Shown here one piece after another: positions 48,620 through 60,160 of a stretch of 64,000 nucleotides of DNA. Source of the DNA: Tachypleus tridentatus (taxonomy: Eukaryota > Arthropoda > Merostomata > Xiphosura > Limulidae); contig NC_134825.1 in assembly GCF_004210375.1 (NCBI RefSeq), positions 65,463,558 to 65,527,557 on the forward strand, given 5' to 3'. The notes below the pieces were generated by a model. The model did no database searches. It had not been told where the DNA came from and was given only the letters and a program-made list of their open reading frames with translations. Position 1 is the stretch's first letter. Every line of letters starts with the position of its first letter. Both the position numbers and the translations under genes were made by a program.

Positions 48620-48834
48620 CCTTGCTGGCCAAAATCTTAAGGTGAAACGAACATAAAGAAAAAATATGCATTTTGTGTTGCTAGACTCAACCACTTATTT
48701 GAGTAGAACTTCGAAAGTTGAAAATAAGAGAAGGAAAAATAAAAATAAAAAACTTTTTTAGCATTTAATAGGGAAAATGTGAACACTATAAAATTAGCCT
48801 AAATACTAGCTGGTCAAAAGTTTAAGACCATACA
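48620..48834 (+). repeat. Left IR/DR of the Tc1-like element
   Basis: An inverted repeat of about 215 bp containing the outer direct repeat (about 48622-48644) and inner direct repeat (about 48811-48834). It pairs with the right repeat over nearly its whole length with few mismatches. Confidence 0.8.
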
Positions 48835-49843
48835 AAAAAAAAAACAGGGTAGTAAATGCCCAATAAGAGGTCTCAGTAGTAAGTTGCACGGCTGTCATTG
48901 CGAATAACTCAAAAATTCGCTTTGGCATGGTCGATATAAGCGTTTGCAGAAGGCTAGCTGGAATGTTATTCCAAGTGGTGAAGATCGCTTCACGAAGATC
49001 ATGCACTGTTTGGAATTGACGTCCATTTCTATAGAATTCCCTTACCATCCACCCCCAAACATTTTCAATGGGGTTCAGTTCGACCAAACACGATCTATGG
49101 TCCAAAAGAATCACGTTATTTGCCATGAAAAAGTCCTTTGTCCTGCAAGCATTGTGGATCCAGTTATTTCCACACAAGCCTTCAATCAATAAGGATGCTC
49201 TCTCCAATATGCCAATGCAGCCAGCTGCTGTTTGACGCCCCTGTATAACCTGAAGCTCCATTGTTCCATGGAAGGAGAAAGCACCCCAGATTATGATGGA
49301 GCCTCCTCCACTGTGTCGTGTGGAAAATGTTTCCGGTGAGATATCCTTATCTCACCAGTAACGTTGGAAGCCATCTGGACCATCCAGGTTAAATTTTTAC
49401 TCATCAGAGAACAAAACCTTCATCCACTTTTCTTCATCCCATGTTTGGTGCTTTTCAGCAAAGTTTAACCGAGATGTTCTTTGGTGTGGAAGGAGGCGTG
49501 GACTTTGAAGACGTTTACGTTTTTTAAAGCCTTTCTCTCGTAGATGGTGTCTTATTGTTCTTCAGCTGCATTCTGCGTCCGTAAGGGCCTAAATCTGGTT
49601 CGACGATCGGCTGGTGTCTTGCCGGACAACCCCTCGAATCCTCCAGCTCAACGCCAGCGAAATTTCCTTTGGCCGACCACTTGAAATTCTCGTTCCATAT
49701 CCCTCAGGGTCTTTTAAGAAATTTGCCACAGCAGTTTTACTACGCCCAATCTCACCAGCAATGGCACGTTGAGAGAGACCTTACTTTTGCAGCTCGACAA
49801 TTCTGCCACGTTCAAACTCTGTCAACTTTTTAGCCTTTGCCAT
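48806..49843 (-). pseudogene. Tc1-type (DD34E) transposase, broken
   Basis: The start ATG at 49843-49841 opens MAKAKKLTEFERGRIVELQK, then a paired-type HTH region (QRAIAGEIGRSKTAVANFLKD). The overall length of about 346 codons is normal for Tc1 transposases. The first catalytic Asp lies in KVLFSDE, and the Glu in ELNPIENVWGW. The segment that should carry the second Asp (WIFQQDNA in relatives) is shortened to NNWIHNACR, so that residue is missing. Five in-frame stops interrupt the upstream two thirds; the last 151 codons (48806-49261) are open. The frame is preserved end to end. A plain DNA transposon copy, inactive. Confidence 0.85.
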
Positions 49844-49954
49844 GTTTTTACCCAATGCAACACAGGAGATGTTAGTGGGAGATGTTGACAACACTAATGC
49901 TTGAACACGAATGACTAAATTTCGTTACGTGTTTACCAATTAACGCTTCGTTTC

Positions 49955-50463
49955 AGTATGGTCTTAAACTTTTGACCAGCTAGTATTTAGGCTAATTTCA
50001 TCATGTTCACATTTTCCATATTAAATGCTAAAAAAGTGTTTTATTTTTATTTCCCTTTTCTTATTTTCATCTTTCGAAGCTCTACTCAAATAAGTGGTTG
50101 AGTCTAACAACACCAAATGCATATTTTTTTCTTTATTATTTGTTTGTTTGTTTTTTTGAATTTCGCACAAAGCTACTCGAGGGCTATCTGTGCTAGCCGT
50201 CCCTAATTTAGCAGTGTAATACTAGAGGGAAGGCAGCTAGTCATCACCACTCACCGCCAACTCTTGGGCTACTCTTATACCAACGAATAGTGGGATTGAC
50301 CGTGACATTATAACGCTCCCACGGCTGAAAGGGCGAGCATGTTTGGCGCGACTCGGGCGCGAACTCGCGACCCTCAGATTACGAGTTGCACGCCTTAACA
50401 CGCTTGGCCATGCCGGGCCCTTTTTCTTTATGTTCATTGGCCTTAAGATTTTGGCCAGCAGTG
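49955..50463 (-). repeat. Right IR/DR of the Tc1-like element, split by a SINE
   Basis: Mirror of the left repeat. The inner direct repeat lies at about 49958-49982 and the outer at about 50437-50463. The SINE at 50137-50420 interrupts it. Confidence 0.8.
50137..50420 (-). mobile_element. SINE-1 copy inside the Tc1-like right inverted repeat
   Basis: A nearly complete SINE-1 with tRNA-like head at the 50420 end and (TTTG)n tail at 50137. The target duplication TTTTTCTTTAT is at 50126-50136 and 50421-50431. It is younger than the Tc1-like element it interrupts. Confidence 0.93.
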
Positions 50464-50638
50464 TATGAATGCATTCTTTATTTTTCATTTGTCACACTAG
50501 AAAAGTAAGAAACTTTTCCCGTGAAGTATTTTTAGTAACGTATGAAATTTCGGGGTTAACTAGTTGTGATTAATCGCTTCAATGAATTGGTTAACTACTG
50601 TATTTGTTTTTGCTTTTTTTGTTGGTGTTGCTGCTACT

Positions 50639-50702
50639 GTTGTTAAACCCGATTTCCAGAATTGTACGCTTACAGACTTACTGTTGAACCAACAGGGGTT
50701 GA
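50639..50702 (-). mobile_element. SINE-2 fragment
   Basis: AAACCCGATTTCCAGAATTG and TACAGACTTACTGTTGAACC remain from the head half. Confidence 0.45.
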
Positions 50703-51116
50703 GGCTGGTCATGTTTATAAAACGTTAAATATCGCATGTATGCATTCTAGCTCATTGTTAAAACTTAACTTTAACTTTCTTTAACAAAAATACGTTTGAT
50801 ATAATAAACATCTACATAATTAAAGTACCTTAGGCAAACAAAATAAATATGTTTCATAGACATGCTTCACCGAAACTTCAAAGTTACATCTTAAATACTA
50901 CCTTTAACTGCTCAAACGATATCCGGTTTCAGTTTTGATACTGTAAAAGATAGTGCTACCTATAGGCGAATTTTGGTAACGAGAGTTTAACCAATGAAAC
51001 TGATTGAGAGGGGGGTGCGAAATTGAGTGTCACTGTCAAAGGCAAAATGGAAGGGTGTAGGTGGTGGCATCGAAGACACCATGGTCAACAGTGAAAATTA
51101 GGGAAAAAATGAAATA

Positions 51117-51128
51117 ATGTCAGCTGCA
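51117..51128 (+). CDS. CIDE-N domain protein, exon 1 (start codon and 4 residues)
   Basis: The sequence ATG TCA GCT GCA (M-S-A-A) is followed directly by the consensus donor GTAAGT at 51129. It ends in phase 0, matching the phase-0 acceptor of the exon at 53120. Upstream lie a 16-codon upstream frame (51047-51094) and a minimal one, ATG AAA TAA (51109-51117), whose stop overlaps the proposed start as TAATG. A CCAAT-like motif (ACCAATG) lies near 50991. The start is inferred from phase and donor quality; a longer first exon beginning elsewhere cannot be ruled out. Confidence 0.5.
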
Positions 51129-53119
51129 GTAAGTAATATATTTGTTATTAAATATAGAATTATTTATAAACATACTTTAATTTGAAGAATGTAGGTATAA
51201 AAAAATTTATCAGGTAATAATGAGGGTACTCGGTAAAAATTACTTTCTGATTTATGTGTCGCTGCTACAAGTAGAATATAGCCAACGTTACTTCTTAAGA
51301 TATGCATTTTTCTAATGGAATTAATTTACAACTAGTACTAGTAGTGATACAAGTTACAACCATGCCCATGATGAATAATGCTAGACAACCCCTTGCCATT
51401 GTTAAATAAATACTATAAGTGTATGTAATTTAAGACTGAGTATTTATTTGTATGAGAGTGATAATTTTAAATATTTCAAGTTTGGAAGAAACTCGAGAGT
51501 TTTTATTTTTGTTTAATTTAGCAAGTAAACCAAAGTTACTACTACTAATAGACCCATATTTCTACGTTTTGAATGGTGAGTACTGTTAACTTTATTGATA
51601 GTGTTGTTTTATTATTAGTATTGTAATTGAAACAAATAAATTCAGTTTCTCTAAGTTAGTAATAAATGTATGCTTGAAGATTTAAAATGATATTTAAACA
51701 ATTTTTGTGTTATGTACATTAATTTCATTATAACATGTTTTGTTTGGACAGTTCATTTTAGTTATACGAGTTTTAATTTAAAAAAAAAGAGTTGTATTAC
51801 GATATTAAGAAATATTTCAAAGATAACAATTCTTAGTAAATTTTTATTCAAAGTATGTGTAAAAACTTTATAACATAAGTAATGTGATTATAATAGAAAA
51901 TATTAGTCTTTTTATTGGTTAACATTTAAACATTATTTAGTGTTGATCTATTATAAAAGCTTCAGCTTGATCTCATACAACTTTTATTTATTATCCAAGA
52001 ATTTCAGAAAATTTAGAATGTCTAAGAATGCATGATGAAGATCTTGAAAATAGAAAATTCTAAAAATGTTTGTAACATCATTTGTAATTTCATAGTAGTT
52101 TTAATGCAAGTTAAGTCTTGATTTGTTGATAAAAACATTTCACCTTTCAGAATGTTAAGATGTATATTTGTTCATAATGTTCTTGACATTTTTGGCAAGG
52201 GTCAGTGTATAAGTAGCCAAGTGTGTAAGATATTTCCCATGTTTCAAAATGTTGAAGTTTGATGTAAAAAAAAATATAAATTCATACTCTGTTTTAAGAA
52301 AATAATTATACACACTCATAACTGTAACTGAGAAATACTTTTGCCAAATAAGAGTCCTGGAATATGTTTCTGGGCTTGAACTTGTTATTCCTAAAATTAA
52401 AGCTTGCATTTTCCATTGCATTCCTTCAAACTCTGTTATATATGGGTAGCTTATTTAAGCTTTTAATAATTTTAAACATCTGAATCAGGCCACTTCTAGC
52501 TTTATGGTCTGGAGAAAACATGTTTAGGTCATGCAGTTTCTCTTTATAGAGCTGGAAATTTGTAAACCAGATTTTTATTCTGATACCCTGTTCAAGTACT
52601 CTTTCCAGTATGCAAGCATGGGTGTGTTAAAAAAAGTAACTAAAAACTGCTTAAAACATTCTAAATGAGAGCTTAGTTGAAGTTTGTAGAAATTCATAAT
52701 AATGCTCTTAGATTTTAATTGAACATTTTATAAATAAATCTCATAACTCTGTTAGCTCTTTCACTGAAGCATTAAACAGAGGGCATTCTACATTTTATCA
52801 TAACTCAAATGCATTTTCTCAAAAATACACACTTCATTGTATTAAAACTTGTCTGATATGTTTTATGAATAAGAGAGACATTATTAACAGTATCAGTCTC
52901 TCCCAGAAATGTAATATTGGAAATATTATTGTGTAAGAAGCTACTGCATCTGAATATATAAATAATAAAAACAAAAATCCTGTAGGTCACATTCTTATAA
53001 TAAAAATACCCACATGATTGAATCACTTTCATCATAATATACTGTGAAGACCCCATTTATTACTCTTGCAAATACCTAGTACTTACAGATAAACGTGCAT
53101 TATTCTGCCATATTTTCAG
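51129..53119 (+). other. Intron 1 of the CIDE-N gene
   Basis: A 1,991-bp AT-rich intron with GTAAGT donor and TTTTCAG acceptor. I see no coding sequence and no clear repeat copy in it. Confidence 0.5.
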
Positions 53120-53213
53120 GAACTGAGACAGTTTCCATACAAAGTGTGGAGCTGCAATAGGGATGTAAGAAAGTCAGTTATGGCAGCTTCACTTTCAGAT
53201 ATCAGAGTAAAAG
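53120..53213 (+). CDS. CIDE-N (CAD) domain protein, exon 2
   Basis: This exon encodes the first half of a CIDE-N domain, the homotypic interaction module of the caspase-activated DNase (DFF40/CAD), its inhibitor (DFF45/ICAD), vertebrate CIDE proteins and insect DREP proteins. The acceptor TTTTCAG ends at 53119 and the donor is AAAG|GTGAGA at 53213/53214. The frame reads ELRQFPYKVWSCNRDVRKSV followed by MAASLSDIRVKG. This matches the family pattern of a basic first strand (x-P-F-K-V-x-x), R-x-x-R-K-x-x-x-A-x-S-L-x-D-L/I and the following helix. It ends in phase 1, splitting a Gly codon completed by the next exon. Confidence 0.85.
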
Positions 53214-54727
53214 GTGAGAACTGTTTGAATATTTATTCCTTTTTGATCGTTAACAAACATTGATGGTAACTGATTCGGTTATTCATATTAGTAAATGTAA
53301 ATTTGTTGATTAAACTACAGTAACATGCAATAATTACCTGAATATGCATACCTAATCATATTTTTTCTGCAGGTGGCCAAGTTAAATTACCAATTTTGTG
53401 TGGATGTTAGTAATTAATTACAGATTTTCCCATAAGAAGGTAGATTGGAATGACGGACATTCACGTGTAGCTGTAACTTATATCCTCATATAAATTTGTT
53501 TTTGCATTGTCCCCTTTCATAATCCATTATTACTCCTTTCTTATAACTATGTATTTGTTTTGTGTTTGCATAATTTTGTTATGTAGTTTTCTTTCTTTCT
53601 TTAAAGGTGGGTGATAATCATTTAAAGGTCCATAGAGATAGCACAGTTAAATATAGATTGACTTTTTAAAACACATTGTTTTGGTATGTTTCTTCATATT
53701 TGTCAGTAACTTTCAATTGATATTATAACTGGGGACATTTTTCTGTATCTTGCAAAATTTTCAATGTTCATGTCAGCATAAAAAAACAAAATTGCAACTT
53801 TCTGCACCTTAATCTAATGCATATATCATTATATTTACTTAATATTTAAAACTATTAAATTAACATTTCATTAAGCTTGTGGTTAATAACATTTACTATA
53901 TTATCGTCTTGTTTAAATTATCAATAGTCAATAATATTAAAATAAAATGTACCTCATTATAATTAACCTCCTCTTGAAAGTATATGATAAAATTTCTTGA
54001 CTTGTAATAGAAGTTAAAACTAATTTTACATACAATTTTGATTTGTAATGAACTATATGAGTTTGTTGGCTGCAGTTGCAAACTCCTGTTATCCCATAAC
54101 TTTTATGAATGATTTAGTTCTTTTATAAATTGTATATGCAGGGCTTTTAAAAATGTTTAGTTATAAGATTGGTTTTTATGTTAAAGGGAAGACTGCAATG
54201 TTGTAAGTTTTTATCCTCTCTCAAATAAGTGAGCACTTTAAAATAGTGTTATTCTTTGATCTTGCATTTAACCAAGATATCACAACTATACCAGATAAAC
54301 ATACATAGTTTGTTGCAAAATTAGTTTTTTTTTGGTGGGGAGTGTAATTGTAGAGATACAGAGACCGCTAAAAAGACATATGTTAGAACAACATAGTACA
54401 CAAGTTATGCATGTTCATACAAATAAATACAACTTTACTATGTTCATCTTTATACAAAATATTTTCTCATGTTTCTGAATCATCAAGGTTGATTTGAAGA
54501 TGGTAGAAGATAACTAGCTTTCTTATTTAATATTGTAATTCTGAATGCATGTATTAATTTATAGATTTATATATGAAGTGGGATATATTTGAGTTTCAGA
54601 TGAAAGCTTTGAATTGTACTGTATGCTAAGCGTAAGTGCCACTTTGAAATTTAAAGAAAAAACTAAGACATAATTGTACAATTTTGTGAAATTTCAAGTC
54701 AACTAAACATAGTTTCTGCAGGTCTAC

Positions 54728-54800
54728 AACACTACAAATCAAGTTTCAATACCTGTGAAACGGGCAGAACACAGTTAGCCCATTGTGTTTAGCTTTAGGC
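54728..54800 (+). mobile_element. SINE-2 fragment in CIDE-N intron 2
   Basis: CAAGTTTCAATACCTGTG and GAACACAGTTAGCCCATTG: the B box and tail half. Confidence 0.6.
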
Positions 54801-55906
54801 TAAAATATAACTAAATCAGTCTTTTATTTTTCTTTGTGTAATAACTATCCCTTGTAAAAGTTCCTTTTCTGTGTGGCAGTAATGTAAAGCAGGAAACAAA
54901 TTACTTAACTCCTTATGTAACATTAGATATTTATAACATATTGCTGGTGTGTTGCTGTGGTTAATAATATATGAATTTATTTTCTCTTAACTATTCACAA
55001 GCTGTATTTCTGTTATTAAATATTTTTGGTAATAGTATTTTGATCTTTTAAGAAATTTAATTGAGAATATAGTTTGATCAAAGAATAGATGCAGTGAAGT
55101 GATACATAGTAAATCTCATTTTACAGACATGAAGTTAATGAGCTTAACTTGGCAAACTAGAATATCCATGAGGATGTAACTGTAAATCTGATGTTTGATT
55201 TAAATTAGCTTTAAAACATGATAGAATTATTTTCATTTTAAATTGTTTACATAAAAACCAATATTTGATACACAGGTCTATAATTGATAAATAGAAAAGA
55301 TTTTTGCTTAAAATCAGAGCTTTTGTTTAAAATTCACTATATTTTGGATTTTGTACTTTCTCATAATTCATGTATAATATAACTGCGTGGTTAGTAGTGT
55401 TTGCTAATCAATTAATTCATGGCCTAGTGCTTTTCAAATGGTGGTTTAGATAAGCAGTATAAGGAATAATTTATGCATGGTAGTGTCAGCTTGCTTTATC
55501 TCAGTAAACAATTTAATAACTAAAAAGGTATGGCAGGGATTAATGGGTGCTGGGAGCCAGTTATCTTTTCTAATCACCAGTCTTAAAAACTTGTGACAGT
55601 TCCAGAAAGCCTTAGTAGCTTTTTCAGAACAAGGATAGGGCAAGCAAGTTTGTGGCAACATTTCACTTAATTGTCTAATTAGAATAATCAAAAATTTATA
55701 TTTTTATTATGTCGATAATTTATTGTCAGTTTAACCCTTAAATGGCAGTAATCATTGATTGATGCTGTTACTTTTGACATTCGTGTTGTTTATGGTTAAA
55801 TTACTAATTTTAAGAGTTAGGTGCCAAATATGTTCACTTGTTGCATTCTCATTTTTTATTCATTTTGTAAAACAAATAAATTATAAGAGATTACAGTAGC
55901 ATGTCA

Positions 55907-56172
55907 GCCCAGCATAGCCAGGTGGCTGAAGCACACGACTCATCTGAGGATCGCGGGTTCAAATCCCTGTCACATCAAACATGCTCACGTTTTTAGCCAT
56001 GGGGGCATTAAAATGTAACCTTTAATCTCACTCAATTCATTGGTAAAAGAGTAGCCCAAGAGTTAGTAGTGGATGGTGATGACAAGCTGCCTTCCCTCTA
56101 GTCTTACACTGCTAAATTAAGAATGGCTAACTCAAATTGCCTTCGTGTAGCTTTGCACAAAATTCGAAAGAT
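55907..56172 (+). mobile_element. SINE-1 copy with target duplication, in CIDE-N intron 2
   Basis: The duplication AGTAGCATGTCA is at 55895-55906 and 56173-56184. Full length, moderately diverged. Confidence 0.92.
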
Positions 56173-57648
56173 AGTAGCATGTCAAACATTGGACATTTTA
56201 AAGCATTTTCTTAGTTTAAAAGTAATTTTCTCATCTAAGCAATTTTTAAGCATAATTGTCACCTGCATTTAGAGTGAATATTCACACGACCTACTTTTCA
56301 GAGTATTGAAAAATCACCTTTGATTTTAACCAGTTGGTATCTGAAATTTATCTTATACATATATAAATCTCAAAAATAAACTATTATATTTTGTTTAAAA
56401 CTATGCTTTTACATATTTTGGATACATGTTTATGAAATATAAATTAAGTTCCATTGTTATTCAGCATTGTACCTCTATAATGAGTACTTGAAAATGAAGT
56501 AAGAAAAAATTGGGTGAATAAATATTTTAAATGCATACAAAATGAAGCACTTGTGAATGTGAAATTATCTACATTCTTTGGAAAATCTTAAGGTATCAGT
56601 TTCCTTTAATTCTGGTTCATAAGTGTTGAAACCATATTTTCTTTATTGCCATTTAGGCCTATCATATAAAGTAATGTAATTTCAGGGTTTTAATTTATTA
56701 TTTTACAGTATTGATAAATTTTCATGAACTGAAATATACAACTAATTTGTTTTGAAAATAGTCATATGTTAAAGTGCATGTGATTTGTGTTTTTTTGTTT
56801 TTAACAAATGCATCATTCAGAAAATGAATCAAAAGTTTACATACATAAACTTTTAAATCATATTATAGTCGTAAAAGTAATTTCACTAATTCTGATTTTA
56901 GACTACATTATGACTGTTGGCTGTAATGTATGTTTTTTTAACTCAAAATTATCACATTTTTATCGTAAAACTGGGACAGTCTAAAACATAAGTGAGATGA
57001 ACTAATCTTAACCCATTTTTAATAAACTATCTTGTATACTAAAAACAAATAGGCTATTCAAATAGTAGAAACTTTAGAGTAGCTAATTTCTTTTGATCAT
57101 TGGGGTTATTTAACTTGTAAGAGTTTTAAAGTTGTGCCAATAAAAAAAATTTAATGAATACAATGTTCTAGTGACAGCTAAGATCACTGTCAGTATGAAA
57201 CGATTTCAGTCTTAAACTTTATTTCTTAAATATTTATATTCTAGAGCCCTTCTGAAAATAAAATTTTTGAAATTCCACTGAGTTTTAATTCTTCACATTA
57301 ACATTTTAACTTAAATCATAAGAATTGCCTTTAAAGTTGCCATTTTATCTTTGTGTGATAACTTAATTTCAGTATTTAAAATGGCATAATAATAAAACAA
57401 GATAAGAAAATTTATGAATTATTAAGTAAGAACAACTTATTCCTATCAATTCCTAACAAAACTAATATCATTGACCTCTAAAAATGCTTAGAAGTTTATA
57501 GATAAACTATTCTCTATTTAATATTAAATCTATTAATTACCATTATACCTTTTTCCTTTCATAAATCATAGAAGAAATGTAATATGTTGCTAGAAAATAG
57601 TAGTTGACTAATTGATGACAAAGTACTCAAATTTCTTCTTTGCAACAG

Positions 57649-57822
57649 GTGGAGAAAAACTAGGATACAGTAATCCCTCTGAGCTCAAAGTGGTGCTAGA
57701 AAGTGATGGAACAGAGGTTGAAGATGATACTTACTTTAAAACAGTAGATAAAGACACAATCTTCATCTTGCTCCGTCCTACAGAGAGGTGGTTCCCTCCT
57801 AGCATGGAAACATTACGAGCAG
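57649..57822 (+). CDS. CIDE-N (CAD) domain protein, exon 3
   Basis: This exon encodes the second half of the CIDE-N domain. The acceptor GCAACAG ends at 57648 and the donor is GCAG|GTGAGG at 57822/57823; both ends are phase 1. The residues include KLGYSNPSELKVVLESDGTE, the hallmark acidic V-L-E-x-D-G-T-x-V-x-D-x-x-Y-F loop of the family, and then DTIFILLRPTERWFPP, the final strand and W. Acidic and basic faces of CIDE-N domains pair with each other. The LLRP-x-ERW-x-P ending looks closer to CIDE and insect DREP2/3-type proteins than to the CAD nuclease, but assigning a subtype needs the C-terminal exons, which lie beyond the window. The open frame runs upstream past the acceptor (from 57612) and downstream to a stop at 57848; neither extension is likely to be used. 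Confidence 0.9.
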
Positions 57823-57994
57823 GTGAGGAGCTAACATGTAACTCTTAGATACAAAAGAAGCTGAGCAAGTCCAATTAGAAGGAAATGCCATAATAGTTCA
57901 ACTACAGAACAATAAAACACTGCATATATAGTAGAGCAAAAAGAGTTAATTTGTTTTCATAATCCATGATGGCAAGAAAACCCACTTGTAGAGA

Positions 57995-58347
57995 AAAGTA
58001 TATATGTAAAAATGGCTGGTATGGAAAACACCCAAATACTAAATAAACAAACAAACATAAACAAATGCAAAATTAAAGAAGCCTTACTTAAACAACTCAA
58101 GCCCAAAATAAACCAATACAAAGGAACACCTTTATACCTATATTAATAAATATAATCCAACATCTAAGCATGCCCTCTACATTCCTACACTCAATTACAC
58201 AACTGCCTTCAAACTTGTGGTTAGCTATCAGTCAGTTACCTCCTTTTTTTCTTTGTGAACCTGACGATGACCCAAGAAGGTTGAAACATTGTTTGCTCCT
58301 CTACATAAAGTTTTCTCTACCCATACCAGCCATTTTTACATATATAT
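57995..58347 (+). mobile_element. Penelope-like element, 3' fragment
   Basis: A start-of-repeat piece (TATATATGTAAAAATGGCTG) joins directly to the end of the GIY-YIG frame (KIKEALLKQLKPKINQYKGT) and then to a right terminal repeat in inverted orientation (58252-58347). It is a divergent subfamily relative to 1042-1871. It lies at the start of intron 3 of the CIDE-N gene. Confidence 0.75.
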
Positions 58348-59003
58348 TATTTGTTTTCAGTTTTATGTTTATAATGCAACAAAAATTTGAACTGGAGATA
58401 TCTGTTAAATGAATACAGTTGTTAATAGTTTAAATATGTATGAATAGTGTGAATATATTTACAGAATCTTTTTATCACAAAGCATTTTAGACTTTTGTAA
58501 GTTATTTCTTCTGTGCTTCTAGCTGTTGAGATGGATTCCTGTATGTGGTGAGGGGACCTTCCAGAGAAAGTTCTGTACTTTAGTTTACTTCCTCTGGGAT
58601 GTAAACATCCACACACGTTTGCCATGCGTGATGACTCATGAAGGGGAGGAGAGAATCCTGGTGGTTGAGGGATCCAACTCTTAACACAGCACTTTGGCCT
58701 TGAATTCCTGTAGATGGGTGGCTTTGAGGTGGCCTTTCCAGATTCAGTCAGCTGGTCTGGTGTTGGATGTTCTCAACATGTGTTGTGGTCATTGTGTCCA
58801 TTGTTGGTGTTTGGGTATGGTGCTCATAAAAACCTGACGTTGCTGCATTGTTCTTGTTTGGCATTGTAGTGCATTTCTTCATAGGGCTCTGTGGTGGGTG
58901 GAGACAGTGGTCACTGAAATGTTCTTATTATGGATACCCTCATTCATGAACAAATAAAAATGAAAAAACAGAAAAAAAACAAATTCTAGGAAAACAACCA
59001 TGT

Positions 59004-59990
59004 ATGGACAACTCTGTTGTACAGTCACCATCAAAGTTGGACTCAACACCTCAGTTTCTCATTCTGCATTCATTGTCTGAGAAATATTTAGGGCAGATGT
59101 CCCCCCTTTTTACTCAGAAGGGATTAAAGGTGTTTGCTGGCTTCCCCAAATCAGTAAGGAAGCTGTAATTAGGAGACATCTTGGTGTAAACATCTTCACC
59201 ACAAAACTTCTCCCTTAATTTAAAAAGCAATGAAATGTACCCATCAAAGTTACTCTTCATACTACCCTCAATTTCTCAAGAGGAGTTATTGTTGAGAGGG
59301 ACTTAAAGAGCATTCCTGAGTTTGAGATCTTCATTGTTTTCACTAGCCAACACTTCTGCAGTGAACTGAATTTTCTCTCACAAAGACAGAATTATAATGC
59401 CTACTAATGTTCTGATTTTGACATTTACATCACAATTTTCACCTGCCACATTCAAGGCAGATTATCTGAAATGTAAGGTACAGCCATACATTTCCAACCC
59501 TCTCAAATGTTTCTAGCATCAGCAATTTTGTCACTCAAAGACATCATGTTGTAGTTCTTTAACATGTGCTCATTGTAGTGACAAAGACCATGATGTCTAA
59601 GAGCTGAAACTGGAATCACACTGTGTTAACTGTAGTGGTTCACACCCATCTTACACTAGTTCTTGCCCTGAGTGGATGGAGGAGAAAGAAGTACAATTCT
59701 TGAAGATTGTGAATATTTCCTACCCAAAGGCTCAGAAGTTATTGTTCCCTACTCCATCTCAGATATATGGTGATGCACTCCATTCCATTGCCACAGTGGG
59801 AGTGGAGACAGATCTCTCCATGCCTTCAACATCTGAAGAGTCTTTAAACTTGTGTGGTTAAAAAAAAGTTTGAGTCTACATTTACTCCCATCTCTGTCCC
59901 TGCCTCCTCTCCTGGTTGCTGCCCAGGTCCACTTCCTTTGGTTTTGGGTATTTCTTTGGGTCAGTCTTCTTCTCCAGTCCAAGGTATAAA
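59004..59990 (+). pseudogene. LINE ORF1 (Gag-like, CCHC zinc knuckles), broken
   Basis: The start resembles the Jockey-type nucleic-acid binding protein (PQFLILHSLSEK, then G-x-x-P-K-S-V-R-K-L). Zinc-knuckle remnants lie at about 59480-59660: NPLKCF followed by a stop and C-H-S-K-T-S-C, then LTCAHCSDKDHDV, and CVNCSGSHPSYTSSCPEWME. These correspond to C-x2-C-x4-H-x4-C repeats with the second Cys of the first knuckle lost. A 61-codon open stretch (59676-59861) closes the recognisable part. At least five stops. Confidence 0.72.
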
Positions 59991-60160
59991 ATGATTATTT
60001 GTTCATGCCCTTAGTTGTTAGAATCTTTATCCACAGATAGAGATATGCCTATTTAACCTAGGGCAGTATCCATGAGGTTGATAGACCTCCATTCAATAAA
60101 GGAAGAGAAATGCATCAAACAGAAGAGCTCCCCATACCGTTCTCTTCCATATAAATAAAA

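Larger units (their letters stand above)
48620..50463 (-). mobile_element. Tc1-like transposon with IR/DR ends, interrupted by a SINE
   Basis: TA dinucleotides at 48618-48619 and 50464-50465 flank long inverted repeats. Left repeat 48620-48834 matches the reverse complement of the right repeat (about 49955-50136 plus 50432-50463). Each repeat carries two direct copies of a roughly 22-bp motif: the outer reads GCTGGCCAAAATCTTAAGG and the inner GCTGGTCAAAAGTTTAAGAC, about 188 bp apart. This is the IR/DR layout of the Sleeping Beauty type of Tc1 elements, where both repeats are transposase binding sites. A SINE-1 copy (50137-50420) sits in the right repeat with an 11-bp target duplication. Without it the element is about 1.55 kb. 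The transposase is on the minus strand and broken. Confidence 0.85.
53214..57648 (+). other. Intron 2 of the CIDE-N gene
   Basis: A 4.4 kb AT-rich intron splitting the CIDE-N domain. It carries a SINE-2 fragment (54728-54800) and a full SINE-1 copy with target duplications (55907-56172). Nothing else was recognised in it. Confidence 0.7.

Noticed and set aside
57823-57848. Continuation of the CIDE-N frame to a stop at 57848 as a short isoform
   Set aside because: A strong donor (AG|GTGAGG) lies at 57822/57823 in the same phase as the upstream junction, so the stop is more likely intronic.
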